NCBI GenBank assembly: GCA_021613535.1
Contig: CP075497.1
Span: 7,316,001 to 7,380,000, forward strand
Origin: Adineta vaga
Lineage: Eukaryota > Rotifera
Direction: 5' to 3'
DNA: 64,000 bases
Positions 24,228 through 35,552 of this stretch are shown here, in pieces. The translations under genes were made by a program, and so were the position numbers. The notes under the pieces were generated by a model. It made no database searches. It saw only the letters and a list, made by a program, of their open reading frames with translations, and was not told the origin of the DNA. Every line of letters starts with the position of its first letter. Within the stretch, counting starts at the first letter, position 1.

Positions 24228-24807
24228 ATGATGGTTTCATTCCATCCTGTCTGTTTTTTATTACTTGTAGCAATCTACGTTGATGGATTCAAATTGAGTA
24301 AAAAGAATCATGTTAGTAAACTGAACGATTATTAACTTTGTTTTTTGTACCTTAGGTTGTACAACTGGTTGTTTCTGCAAAGTGGGATATGTGCGTGAAG
24401 TCCTTGTGTTAGACATAGTCAATGTGTAGGACAAACCGATATTCTGAGATGTAAAGATAATGAAAATATATCAAGAATGTGGTTCGGCATGTCCATCAAC
24501 ATGTCAAGATTTTACTTATCCAATATCGAGGAATCCATATGTGTGTATAGCCGTATATAAATCTGGTTGTTTCTGTAGGGAAGGATACTATCGTACTAAA
24601 AATGGGTAATGTGTCCTTCCAAAACAATGTTGTACAGGCAGTAATGAGAACTATACAGAATGTGTTTCTACTTGTGTTAACACATTTAATTCTGTATCGC
24701 AGGTTTGTGCACAACAGTGTATCACAGGTTGTTTTTGCCCATGATTAGATTTTGTTCGCAAAGACAATCGCACTGCTAGTCCTTGTATACGTCGTGATCA
24801 ATATTAA
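24228..24807 (+). pseudogene. Broken secreted TIL-domain (trypsin-inhibitor-like) protein
   Basis: Starts with a plausible signal peptide (MMVSFHPVCFLLLVAIYVDG) and a clean 58-bp intron (24298-24355). At least two Cys-rich TIL repeats follow (CTTGCFCKVGY, ECGSACPSTCQDF, SGCFCREGYYR, ECVSTCVNTF, CAQQCITGCFCP). The frame is broken by two shifts (near 24397 and 24466) and by two in-frame stops: a TAA after the FCREGYYR repeat and a TGA after the last GCFCP. TIL proteins are extracellular serine-protease inhibitors. Intact cysteine spacing between the lesions suggests recent inactivation. Residual assembly error could explain a shift but not two stops. Confidence 0.75.
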
Positions 24808-25019
24808 TTCATATGATGAAGAAGACATTAAACATATTGTCATTCTTTCAATTGAAATAAACAAATGAAGCGTGATTGAAGAAATTCTTTGACAAATAAT
24901 TATTCTATATTTATGACATTTAGTAGAAAACCCATATAAATACTATTCTCTGATTCATATTGTTTTCGATTTTGTTACTCTTTTGATAATAGTTATACGA
25001 ATCTACGCGTAGAAATATT

Positions 25020-25396
25020 TGTTAATTTTGGTAATTGCTTCGATGATCGTTGAATCATTATTAGATGGTTTGAAGTATACATTCATCAAAACACATTGAT
25101 ACGTTATGCACAATATTATTCTATCGATTGCATCATGAATGTATCACGAGAACTAAAAGGTAAAGTAACGTACAATGTTTTGACATGTATCTGATTTAAC
25201 TACAATCGTTTTTTTATCTATCATTTATTAATCGTATTGAAGAACGAGATTGACGATTTTACAAATACGATAAAAGTTTGTACTTACAATCCTATTGGTG
25301 ATTTGTTCTTTGCACAACAATATCTTAATCGACTACTAATTTGTATCGTCAATACATTTGATTCTTTGTTCAATGACATACGTCATACACGATGAT
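25020..25396 (+). pseudogene. Possible remnant coding fragment, unknown family
   Basis: Two stretches read like protein: from about 25020 (VNFGNCFDDR, stop, then IIIRWFEVYIHQNTLIRYAQYY, IMNVSRELK) and 25241-25396 (NEIDDFTNTIKVCTYNPIGD, FAQQYLNRLLICIVNTFDSL, ending TGA). A possible intron (GTAACG...GAAG) joins them in phase. There is an early stop and no clear start, so a degraded gene or a diverged exon pair is possible. No family recognised. Confidence 0.25.
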
Positions 25397-25644
25397 GTAC
25401 TCGTATCATCTCTTTTCGTTTCGTTTAATCGACAGATCTTATTAAAAATGAACGATGAGTGCGTTTTTGTTATTCTTTTTATCGTTTCGCATCGTTAAAC
25501 AAAAGAGACAAATCCAGTTTACCTGGTGAAATCATCCAATGACGTTATACTATACCTTATGTAACAGTAAGAAGATATAAAATATATCTATTTCGTATAA
25601 ATATAATTTGTCATTGTATTATTTATTCATATTATAAACAAACA

Positions 25645-28600
25645 ATGTCTACCAGGTACAAAAAAAAGAAACGTTTTCTTTTGCGTTAAAAAATGATCTT
25701 GGTATTTTTAGCCCTGTGCCATCAGATCGAGTTCCTACGATAGATGAATCGTTAGAAGCCGATACGATTGTTTCTGTCACCCATGAACAACCAAAACAAA
25801 GTTTTACACGTCCTTTGAGAACTAAAAATGCTCATCGATCAGTTCCGACATTTACATCGATGTTAAGAACACCATCAGCAAGTGGTACTCGATTTTTTAG
25901 CAAGTAAGTAGATTTCCTAAAATCAAATCAATAAAAATGACATGGATTCTGTTTCAGTAAAATGCAACGAACGATAACAAATCGTCAGAAGGCAGAAATT
26001 CAATTAGAAAGTATTCTTAATGATCCTGAAGCGTCATTACCTGCATTTGCACGTCGTACTAGTAATAATTTTGATGACGAAATTTCTATTGAAGATGCAT
26101 CAAAACTACTCAATACTCAACCATTTATTATCAAACGTCTTGTTAATTCATTAAAATTTTCAAAGAATAATAAAGACATCGATGTTTTGGATAAAAGTCA
26201 AATACAAAAACTAACACGTGTATTAAATAGTACAATGGATGTTCGTGCACTTTTATTTTTCATGATGCTTGATGAAAGTGGAGATGGTTATGTTACTGAT
26301 ACTGAATTATCACAATTTTATGAAGAGTATTTCAAAGGCTTAAAAACATTTGATAATGAACGTTTACAAGAAGTTGATCAAGTATTACGTGAAAAATTTC
26401 ATCTTCATGATGCAAGTGAATATTTTCGATTCAATGAATAAATAATAAAGTTTTGTTTTTTGTTTGATAGAAGTCACGAATTGATTTTGAAGAATTTTAT
26501 TCGATTGTTACTAAAGATTCAATATTACTTGAATCTTTATCACAATTTACTGTGGATCCATCATGGTTTATTAAATCGGCATCACCAAAGCCAGAAAAAC
26601 AAACTATATTACAACGAATATTTGCGAATATATGTTGGCAACAATCTATTTATGAACAACAGAAAAAAAAATTAACGATGGATTATATTAAAGATAATAT
26701 CTCTCGTATTTTTGTTTTGATTCTTTATTTATTAGTCAACTTAGCATTACTTCTCTATGTTGTAATCTATCGTTCAACTGTAACAAAATCCAATGGTTTC
26801 GTCGTATTTGCACGAATCGGAGGGATGTTATTGAATTTCAATTGTGCGTTTATCATTGTACTAATGCTTAAACAAACAATTTTATTGATTCGAACGATTA
26901 AATTATTAAGAAAACTAATACCAGTTGATGATCATATTGATTTTCATCGAGTAGTTGGACGTGTCATTGCTGGTTTAGCTATTATACATACTATTGCACA
27001 TATGGCTAATTTTGGAATCATGACAGGTAAGATATAAAACAGTCCACTTTTCGATAACTTGATCCTATGAGTATGAATTATTTTATATGTTTTAGAACAT
27101 TCATGGGGAACTTATATGGTAAGTTTGGTTTCAATTTAGAATTCATTTTTCGAAAGAAATTTTTTAGTTTACTACTACTCCTGACATTGGATGGGTTGGG
27201 GGTTTTGCACCATTAAGTGGTGTCATTTTATGTATTCTTTTGGCTATTATCGTTATTTGTTCAATGCAATGGATTCGACGAGGTGGTCATTTTCAGGTAT
27301 GAATTATCATAGATATTAATAGATGATTTATTTTCTTTTATGTTAAAAGATTTTCTATTGGACACATTTATTATATCTTCCATTCTTTGTTTTTCTTATT
27401 GTTCATGCGGGCAATTTTTGGGTAAGTCTATTCTTATTCGATTAATTATTTCTTATATGAGTATGTTTAGAAATGGATTATTGGTCCTTTATCTTTATTT
27501 TTAATTGAAAAGGCCTATTCAATTTTAAAACGTTATTCTTCACATAGTGGTCTAACCTATGTTCGATCAATAACGATTGAACAATCTAAGGTGATCAGTT
27601 TAAATATTCATCGACCAAAGAATTTCACGTAAGATGATTTTACGAATTTTTGTCTTACAATCGTTTGATTGTCCGTTTGTCTAGTTTTAGACCTGGCGAT
27701 TATCTCACGATCAATATACCTAGTGTTGCATTGTATGAATTTCATCCATTTACGATTAGTAGTGCACCAGAAAATATTCATTATCTTACAATTCATATAC
27801 AAGCAGTAGGAAATTGGACTAAACGAGTTTACCAATATTTTCTTGATATGTCTGCGCAAGATGCGGAAGAAAATCAATTGAAAATTTTTCGCGCTGATCT
27901 TGATGGTGATCGCGAGCCGCTGAAATAGAAGAAAATAATCGAATTCCTATTGCTGATGCTAATAGCAGTGGATCGGATAGTGATACCAGTGATGATGATG
28001 ATGATAATACTTCTTCAAAAATTAAAGCAAGAGCAATGAAACGAGAACGTGTTATTATCAATGGTCCTTATTCTTCATGTGCACGCTATGTTTTTGATTG
28101 TAAACATGTTGTTTTGATTGGTGGTGGTATTGGTATTACACCTTATGCATCAATATTATCAAGTCTTATGGCACAATTTCGTGCATCACGTATTGTATGT
28201 AAAAATTGTGAACATATTAATTATTATAGCCGAGGTTTGATTGAAAATCGTCGTTTGAAAAAAGTCGATTTTATTTGGGTAAATCGTGATCAGAAAAATT
28301 TCGAATGGTTTCTTAATTTGCTTCGGCAATTTGAACAAGAACAAGAATATTATCTAGCATCGAATTCCGATGAAAAACGTTTTCTTGATATTCATTTATA
28401 TTTTACGGAAATTAAACATGATGAAAATATTGGTAATGCTCCATTAAATGTTGCAACAAAAGTTTGGGCAGAAATAACTAGAACAGATATATTCACAAGT
28501 TTACAATCGAAAACCCATATTGGTCGACCGAAATGGGAAGAAATATTTGATCAATTGGTTGCCGGTGAAAATGCTTCGACAGCGAATGATGTTAATGTAT

Positions 28601-28686
28601 TCTTTTGTGGACCTTCAACAATGGCACGCGCAATTCAAAACCATTGTGCAGAATATCGCTTTCGATTTTATGAAGAAAAATTTTAA
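25645..28686 (+). CDS. EF-hand NADPH oxidase (NOX5/DUOX-like, no peroxidase domain)
   Basis: Exons: 25645-25655, 25712-25903, 25958-26411, 26471-27026, 27096-27118, 27168-27296, 27350-27421, 27471-27628, 27685-28686; about 865 aa. A disordered N-terminus is followed by a Ca2+-binding region with a good EF loop (DESGDGYVTDTE, about residue 173) and a second, weaker one (RIDFEEFYSIV). Then come a six-TM ferric-reductase core with haem histidines (HRVVGR, HTIAH, WTHLLY, IVHAG), an FAD motif (FHPFTISSAPE) and an NADPH-binding half (LIGGGIGITPYASIL, FFCGPSTM) ending in EKF. It would transfer electrons from NADPH across a membrane to make superoxide, gated by calcium. Intron 26412-26470 uses a GC donor (GCAAGT). 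The last exon has an apparent one-base frame break between 27910 and 27928, in an acidic linker. Confidence 0.85.
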
Positions 28687-29283
28687 ACCTTCTCGTCGTT
28701 TTTGTGCATGCAATTTGTTTTCCTTTTAATTGTATAAATCTATTCTAACGATTATGTTGCTTATCAATAATTAAGATACCTTATTTGTTTTTAGTTAGAG
28801 TTGCCTTCTAATTTATATGCATCATCATCATCATCATCATCATCATCGATCACCATATCAATATGATGAATTCGACTAGATTGAGAAATACAGATACAGA
28901 AAAGAAAAAGATATTTGTAAACACAAGTAGATGATGAAAAAAGAAGAAGAACAAGAAAAGAGTACTCGTACGTATACAATTCTAGAAGACAACAATATTG
29001 AATGATTAATTCAATCATTCTGAAATAAACTGCTGAAGATTATCATATACAATTGAAGACAGATAAACAAAGTCATCACACAAAACATTGAAATAAATAT
29101 GTACAATATTCGTGCACACATTGAAACGAAAAAAGAAGAAGAAAAAAACATCGAAAAATATTCGAACGGAAAAGAAAACAAAAGGCGTACGTTTAGGTAT
29201 ACACATGTTGAAGAACTAATTTAACAATACATACAGACATCTGACTACACCGTTTGTTCGATTCATTGTTATTCTATGCGATT
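28687..29283. other. Convergent intergenic region with (CAT)n microsatellite
   Basis: Separates the 3' ends of the NADPH oxidase (plus) and RAD21 (minus). It holds a (CAT/ATC)n run of about nine units at 28820-28848. Open frames here translate the repeat or Phe/Lys runs and are not genes. Confidence 0.5.
28820..28848. repeat. (CAT)n trinucleotide microsatellite
   Basis: About nine perfect CAT units in the 3' flank between two convergent genes. Similar short GAT runs occur at 58787-58806, and a GAG run at 54648-54670. Confidence 0.9.
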
Positions 29284-31724
29284 TCATCTACCACCACTTG
29301 TAATATGTTGATGAAAATGTACACCTGGTGTAACTGTTATATCCGCAAATGCTTCCGTTTGTTCAACATCAACAGCTTGCAGTTTTTTCAAAACCAATAA
29401 TGTATAAAATTTTTGTGCTGTTAATTTTCTTGTATGATAATTTGGATTGCCCGATGATAAATGATCATGAAATGAAAGAGCATCAGCAGAATCAAATGCA
29501 CGTTCAAAAGCATTGAGCATTATTTTTGCACGACGATTTAATTTTTTACCAGATTCAAAATCCTACAAAATAATAAAGTATTGTTATCGATTATAGCAAT
29601 GGAGAATACATACTTCTTGAGCTGTCGTTGCTTGTCCATGCTCATCTTCATCATCATCTTGTTCTTCATGATTTTCTTTTGTTAAATGTCCCATACCCTT
29701 CTTACGACGCATATTGCCCGGTGTACGTGATGGAGACGGTGGTAATTGGTTCAATTCATGAACTTTTCGTCCACTTTTACGCGTTGGCGACATAGGACCA
29801 GGAATAACATCCATGAGATTATCCATTGATGTAGTCATAGGTGGAAAAAATAACGAATCTGAACGTTGATGTTTAGAAAGTTGATCTTCATCATTTGGAG
29901 ATAAACCACGTTTTCTTGAACGATTTGGTGAACTACTACCAGCACCGATAAATGATGGATCATGACCTAATACTTCAAGATAATGATGATGCGTAGCTCG
30001 CATTTGATCCATTGATGAATCATCTCGTTCACGTTCAAGTTGTTCCATAGCTAGATCATGCTGAATTTGATAATTGTCCGGTGGCATTTGATCTAATGAT
30101 TTTGTAATCAAATTACGTGTGATTAACTAAAAAGGTACAACAACAAAATAATAAATTTTCTATTCACAATCAGAAGTTATTATTTGTTACTTCTTGTAAT
30201 GTTTTTGAAAAGATCGAAGTAGCACTGAGTGAAAATAATTTTTCAATTCCACCAGTTTCTTTCAAATGCATTAGACGACGTGTGGGTGGTGCTAATTCAA
30301 GTACACCAACAATATCTGTTGTGTCGCTTAACTGTGTTTTCATTGATGCACTATCGATTTCTTTTACTTCATCGATAACTAATTTTCGTTTACGTTTAAT
30401 GGCTTGACGAACTGTTGATGTTTGAGCTGAAAAACAAACCGATGAAATTATATTTTAAATTATTCTATTTTCATGTTTACCTGCTGTAGAAATGGGTGGT
30501 AGAACGAATTCATCGGAAACATTCGATAAAAGTGTTGTATCATCAACACCTGGAATATGACCTTGTTCTATGTCCATTTGTTTATCGTCATTGACTGGTG
30601 CTTGATGATCATCAAGCATAGGTATGTCAGGAACATTTTCATCTTCTAAACAATGAGATTTAATATTAGATAATCAAAATGTTATTATTAAACTGTAAAA
30701 ACTTAAACTTACCATGAAACGGTGACATAACATGATCATATCGATCTTTTTCATTCGAAAGATCTGAATGATCACCTCCAATACCAATGACTGATGCTGG
30801 TGCAGCAACTAGAAAACAAAATCAACGAAAAATATGTTAAATATTGTGAGAAAAAAAGAGAAATTAAAACGTACAATCGCCAAAACCATCTAATGCAAAT
30901 GGATCATCACCGAGTGGTCGACTCATACTTTGTTCTTTGCGAATAATGGTATCTATTCAAATAAAATTATGTTTGAAAGAAAGAAAATAATGTATTTTCA
31001 TACTGTCTATATCCAAATTCGAATTCTGTGCATTCATATGTAATGATGGTTGTAGTTTACGAAAGAATTCAGGTTCATCAAGACCATTTGCATCACCTAA
31101 TCGAATAAGAGAAAAAAATAGATGAATATTGATCAAAAGAAAACAAAATTTCGTTCATTTACCAAAATCATCATCTAGTGGCATTGGTACGCTAATAAAA
31201 TCTTCCTTTAATGTTATTTCCTCTGCACGTGCTTGATGCATTTGAAAACGAGAAGGATCATCAATATAACTGAATGAAAGTAAATTATTTATGTTTGTCT
31301 TCGAATCAAAATCAACTTACTCGATATTGAGATCAATTAAATCGAAATCATGAAAATTTTCTGGTAATGTTATAGCAGCAATCGATACTTCTCGTGTATC
31401 AGAATCTTGTCCAGTATGATGATTGTTTGATCCTTCAATTCCAACCATACCTGGTCGAAAAGCCATTTTTATTTTAATGAATGCTTCATTACAATCGGCT
31501 AATAAATATTTTGTTTTACGAGAATAAATTCGTACAACACCAAGTAGTAAATGACCTTTTGTACGTAATGCTAATTTTAAACATGGTTCAAGAATTGATT
31601 CGCAACTAAGACGTATATCTGTTTCGAAGATTTGTGCTTTAGTTAATTTTTTATCCCAATGTGCTGCAAGCCAAAGTCGAGCTAATGGACCACGTTTGGT
31701 CAATATAGCATGCGTATAGAACAT
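29284..31724 (-). CDS. RAD21: Cohesin kleisin subunit RAD21/SCC1
   Basis: Nine exons on the minus strand: 31321-31724, 31163-31269, 31004-31096, 30875-30952, 30713-30808, 30481-30645, 30191-30426, 29614-30126, 29284-29562; 656 aa. The N-terminus ([20 protein letters not shown], then [12 protein letters not shown]) is the SMC3-binding kleisin domain. [20 protein letters not shown] follows, then a long acidic disordered region. A central [10 protein letters not shown] / [20 protein letters not shown] / ETGG segment is the conserved STAG-binding region. The C-terminal winged helix ([20 protein letters not shown]) binds SMC1. RAD21 closes the cohesin ring for sister-chromatid cohesion and repair. 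The central segment is homologous to the N-terminal part of the gene at 19314-23750. Confidence 0.95.
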
Positions 31725-32109
31725 GCTAACGGTATTAGAAAATTACCGTATGTAACAAGAAAATATGTCAATTGCTCAATGGCACTAAATATGAGATATT
31801 TATTATGTTCTTTGTTCTCTGTTGTCTGTCAGCGACATATTGACAGATGGTGATTAGAACTTTATCATGATGTCGAAATGAAAAATAAAACAGTAAAGAT
31901 ATATTTTAAAAAATAAGAAAATTTTCGATAAAATATTTATTCATGAAAAAAATATTGTCTTCTGAATTTTCTTAAATATTTAGAAACAAATGATAGATGG
32001 CGCACTTTTCCTTCTAACTTGTTTAGATATATAGCGGATAACTATAACCAATATGATGAAACGTTTTTTTTTCTTAATTTGAAATGCTTTCAAATAGAAA
32101 TGTTTTATT

Positions 32110-32792
32110 TTAGTTAACAGGAAGAATTGTTTCACGAGCAGGAAAACCAAGATCAAATGGTTCATCATCGGCTGGTGCATGATATGTATTAATAACTGTA
32201 TAACGATCGATACCTGCATCATTTTTTGTTGAACCATGTACAAGTTGATCAGAAAAAAAGATTCCTGTACCACGTTTCACGCTACATATAACAATATCAT
32301 CTTTATTGATATCATTATTGGCTATTTGAAAAACAAATTCACCATTTGGTAAAGCTTCATTGATCATTGTCCACTTCTTTTTATGACTACCACGAACGAC
32401 AGTCAATGTACCATTATCGCCAGTGGCATCATCGAATGGAATCCAAACTGAAAGTTTCGATCGAGTATTTGTCCAATAGAAACAATCCATATGCCAAGGT
32501 GTTGCAAAAGTTTTGTCGGCTGTTTTAACCACGATTTTATCACTTAAAAACATCACACCATCAGGCATAATCTTTTCTAAGATGTCTATTATATGTGGAT
32601 GTTTGTGAAATTGCTGATAGAGAGGACTGGCAACTGATGCATGTACAAAGACGGATCATCGGGTTTTGCTTTTTCATTTAAAATCTTCTTCGCTTCTAAT
32701 TTTAATTCATCACATTCGTCATCAGTAAATAAATCCGGAATAATAAGAAATCCTTCACGTTCATAACAATCAAGTATATTGTCAGATGACAT
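32110..32792 (-). CDS. Phytanoyl-CoA dioxygenase (PhyH) family protein, frame broken
   Basis: Fe(II)/2-oxoglutarate dioxygenase of the PhyH family, about 226 aa and intronless. It has an ERE GFLIIPDLF N-terminus, FATPWHMDCFYW with the first two iron ligands (His and Asp of HxD), VWIPFDDAT and TVVRGSHK. The distal iron ligand and the 2OG-binding Arg lie in QLVHGSTKNDAGIDRY. The first about 47 codons (from 32792) are in a different frame from the rest. The expected PhyH motif SVFVHASVASPLYQQFHKHP appears only after a -1 shift between about 32655 and 32640, where no intron fits. It is either a young pseudogene or a one-base assembly deletion. The substrate is unknown. Lack of introns makes horizontal origin conceivable. 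Confidence 0.75.
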
Positions 32793-34675
32793 TGAATTGA
32801 AGTATAGTTAACTATATACACTCGACTTTTTCTTTACTTCTATTTAAATAAAGTTAGTTTATTTCTAGTATGCATAGCTGAATGGAGGATTAGATCTACC
32901 AATTACTTTTTTTCTATACCGATAATATACCATCGTAAAATGAAACATCTGTTAGCGTAACTAAGATGGTTTAATGTGGTTAGATTAAAAACTGTATTAG
33001 ATCGTCATCACAAGACAGTAAGAGATTGATTACACATCCTATAGAGCCCCAATTCGTAATAAATAAGTTTTGTCTGTATACTTTGTCAAATTCTATCTCT
33101 TTATCTACCATAATTTTACTACTCCATACAACAATGGGCACCGAATAAGATAAAGAATGCATGATATAAGAGATTTTTCTTATTTCAATTCTATATGAAT
33201 TGATGTAGTACTAAGAAAAATCCGAGGTCATTCTGAAGCATTATACATTGAAATTTTGAAAATGAATAGACTACGAAAACATTGCTTTTTTTCTCTTAGA
33301 AGAATCAGCTGATACAGTTACATTTAACTAGAATATATTTTACAATCAATTTAAGAAAATAGATGTGGAAATTGAATACTTGAGAGTGATGGAATGAATT
33401 CTTTTCCTTTTTTTACTTTGAATTGTTGGTCTCTCGGAATTATTCGATTCTGCATATATAAAACAATGTTCAACTCTACGGTTTGTTATGACTCAATAGA
33501 GAGACGAATGTAGTACATATCTGTCGATCAGTATATACATATGAGTGATTAAACGTATCGGTTGATCTTGTCTATAATTTGATGATGATTTTTATTCTGT
33601 TTTACACAATTGATATCTTTTTCTGAACAAATATGTGAAGATGTTAATACAAAAAAAACTAGTTCGATAAATAAATCATGAATGACATGGATTTTACATT
33701 ATTGGTACTATTGATCTATAACATAGTCCACATTTTCGCAGATAAAAATGCATTACTGTAACTTAACTTAAATGAATACATTTTTTTCTATGGATATGAT
33801 ATAATATTTTTGCAGTGTAAGAAGAAGAAGATTATTTTTGTTTCAGGAATAATTTCATTAGAGACACTTGTATAGTATCTCTATCACAAAATATTGTACA
33901 CTACTAACATATATGTATATATTTCATTATTGTACTGATTCTCTCTCTTTAGACAATGACATTTCATCTTTCTTAATCCAAACAAGTATTGTACATCGGA
34001 TTGATATTGCCAATGATCCAATCAAATCATACCAAGGTGTTTAATTATTAGACAAAAACATCAAACAAGATTTCTTTGTTCATTATGATTCTATTCAATC
34101 GATTATTATCATAATGTATAGAGATATGATGTGAAAAAAAAGTACACTAAGGTATTTTAATGAACTAATCATCAATTGATGTTAGAAAATGACATGCTGT
34201 TAAAGAGGATAATAACTACAGAAATAACCTATGACGGACGGTTTTTTCTATTCCACTGATAATATTCTCTTTTAGGTTTTTCTTTTTTAGTATAATAGAA
34301 CTTGTCGGTTAGATAAAGACAGATGTTTCACGATTATTTACAAATATCATAGGAAAAAAAAGGCACATCATTTCTCCACAGGATATGTATAATCACGATT
34401 ATAGACAGAATAATCAGACTGTCAGTCACCTTTTTCCTGATTCTTTCTTTCCTTATTCTCGTTGTCTGTATTATCCGTACATATCATGTCGAAAATCAAC
34501 ATCAATGCCTACGACACAATGATCTTTTTCTTCTTGAGATATGCCCAAGGTTTTCTCTTTTGTTATTATGTATTCCCTTCTTCTTCTTCTTCTCTTTTTT
34601 TCTTGATACCAAATAGTCACAATATACTAGGAGAATAACATTCATCTTCTACAGATAGAACAAGAATAACATCGA
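32793..34675. other. Divergent intergenic region
   Basis: About 1.9 kb between a minus-strand and a plus-strand gene. I see no exons, RNA genes or long repeats. It must hold the promoters of the PhyH-like and the myosin light chain genes. A TTCTTCTTCTTCTTC-rich pyrimidine tract lies at about 34577-34600. Confidence 0.5.
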
Positions 34676-35438
34676 ATGGCTGATGTAAGTTTCTTGTTGA
34701 TATTATTTTCAATGAATGAATTTATTAATAAAATTTTTTATTTAGAAAAAAGCAAAAAAAGCTGCTCAACGAGCTAGTAGTAATGTTTATTCGATGTTTG
34801 AACAAAAACAAGTCCAAGAATTTAAAGAAGCATTTGGTTTAATGGATCAAGATCGAGATGGATCAATTTCATTAGATGATCTCAAAGAAGTCTATTCATC
34901 GTTGGGTAAAGCACCAAAAGAATCTGATTTGAAACAAATGCTTGAAGAAACTGGTGGACCAGTCAATTTCACGAAATTATTAACATTATTCGGTGATCGT
35001 CTTAATGGTTTGTTCGAAGATAGATTCATTTAATGCATTCAATAAGTTTTCTTCATTATCTTAGGTACTGATGCTGAAGACATTTTAATGAATGCATTCA
35101 AAACATTTGATGATGAAGGAAAAGGACAACTTAATCGAGATAAGTAAGATGGTCTATAATTGAATTTTATTTTTCATAACAAAAAAAACTTCTTTTTTGT
35201 TCACTAGTCTTCGTGAATTATTAACTGCGATGGGAAAACCTACAGAAAGACTATCTGATGTAGAGGTAAGAAACTGTTAAAAACAAAATCAACGATAATT
35301 TTCTTTTCTTTTCTTTTTATTTAATTCTTTGTATAGTTCACTCAAATGCTTGAAGGTGCCCCTGTGGATGGTAAAGGTCTTCTTGATTATGCAGCATTTA
35401 CAAAACTCATAAAACGTGGCAAAGAAGAAGATGAATAA
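34676..35438 (+). CDS. Myosin regulatory light chain
   Basis: Five exons: 34676-34684, 34746-35007, 35065-35143, 35208-35265, 35337-35438; 169 aa, the usual size for the family. The first exon encodes only Met-Ala-Asp. A basic Lys-Ala stretch leads to [10 protein letters not shown], the site phosphorylated by myosin light-chain kinase in this family. EF-hand 1 is complete ([12 protein letters not shown]) and binds the structural divalent cation; the other EF hands are degenerate ([18 protein letters not shown]), as expected. It binds the myosin II neck and regulates contraction. The 3' end is convergent with the lamin B receptor gene, 114 bp apart. Confidence 0.95.
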
Positions 35439-35552
35439 ACTAATATCAATCACTTATTTCTCAATTTGTTTTTTACCTCTTTTTTTCCTCTAGATTTATT
35501 TTCAATTTTCTTTTTGATAGAATTTCAAATAAAATATAAGTTAGATTTTCAT

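Noticed and set aside
27819-28061. Minus-strand open frame over the oxidase linker
   Set aside because: Antisense of an acidic Asp/Ser linker; coding on the plus strand is clear.
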